Part shown: in pieces, positions 59,173 to 59,296 of the stretch
How the letters are laid out: each line of letters opens with the position of its first letter
Numbering within the stretch: position 1 is the first letter of the stretch
Notes under the pieces: model-generated
Databases searched by the model: none
The model's input: the letters and a program-made list of their open reading frames with translations, nothing else
What the model was told of the DNA's origin: nothing
Translations under genes and position numbers: made by a program
Origin: Micromonospora sp. PLK6-60
GTDB taxonomy: Bacteria > Actinomycetota > Actinomycetes > Mycobacteriales > Micromonosporaceae
DNA length: 59,296 nucleotides
Assembly (NCBI RefSeq): GCF_019890675.1
Contig: NZ_JAIOAA010000024.1
Span: 1 to 59,296 of the forward strand
Direction of reading: 5' to 3'

Positions 59173-59296
59173 CGGGCGCGCCCGGGGTCGGTGCGCGCAC
59201 GCTTGACCGGGTGCCGGCCGTGGTGCTGGCGTACGAGTCGGGTCTGGTGCGCCCCCGGTCGTAGCCGACCGTCACCGCCGGACGCCGGCCGGCGGC

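Noticed and set aside
1..59296. tRNA, rRNA or riboswitch genes
   Set aside because: I saw no cloverleaf ends, rRNA-like conserved blocks or known riboswitch cores while reading both strands. A covariance-model search would settle this.

Overview
High-GC actinobacterial chromosome, most likely Micromonospora or a close relative in the Micromonosporaceae. The clues are the very high GC content and codon bias, many GTG starts, a complete Pup-proteasome locus, and a recA-independent DNA-damage regulator pair (PafBC). No plasmid, phage, rRNA, tRNA or CRISPR features were seen. The taxonomic call is inference from gene content, not from a marker gene.

Layout. 0-7.7 kb: two secreted hydrolases, an M36 metallopeptidase (with the tail of a second copy upstream) and a 1,455-aa nuclease/5'-nucleotidase fusion. 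7.8-15.4 kb: a DUF4037 protein, a 5'-3' exonuclease, an MHYT-domain membrane protein, a secreted ThuA-domain protein and the Ski2-like helicase HelY. 15.4-36.3 kb: an accessory-looking stretch holding a HAD hydrolase, a frameshifted TetR gene, a PadR/ABC export operon, an EamA exporter, two diacylglycerol-kinase-like lipid kinases, a secreted phosphoesterase, a two-gene UDP-sugar cassette, an ECF42 sigma factor with its DGPF partner, a complete dipeptide/oligopeptide ABC operon and a DUF574-type methyltransferase. 36.5-46 kb: tatC, tatA, a small membrane protein, pafC, pafB, then CDF transporter, DUF3866, AhpD-like and membrane-protein genes, then pafA. 46-47 kb: a LacI/MFS pair. 48.5-54.6 kb: prcA, prcB, an endonuclease-VII-like gene, pup, dop and the ATPase arc/mpa. 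54.8-59.1 kb: ferredoxin, hypothetical, tRNA m1A58 methyltransferase trmI, M50 protease and a RecB-family nuclease.

How it works together. Pup ends in Gly-Gly-Gln, so Dop must deamidate it before PafA ligates it to substrates. Arc/Mpa unfolds pupylated proteins and its C-terminal GQYL tail docks on the PrcAB core. PafB/PafC are WYL-domain activators of the DNA-damage response. The order exonuclease - helY - tatC - tatA - pafC - pafB - pafA - prcA - prcB - pup - dop - arc - trmI - recB follows the one known from Mycobacterium, but here it is broken by insertions, the largest about 21 kb between helY and tatC.

Two window-wide patterns stand out. About 19 genes have a -10-like hexamer (mostly TANNNT) only 6-9 nt before the start codon, which points to leaderless mRNAs and fixes many starts. 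Several genes (helY, dppF-like, recB, possibly lacI) have tandem copies of their own 3' end just past the stop codon. Two inverted-repeat elements (12.4 kb and 36.4 kb) also look like dispersed repeats.
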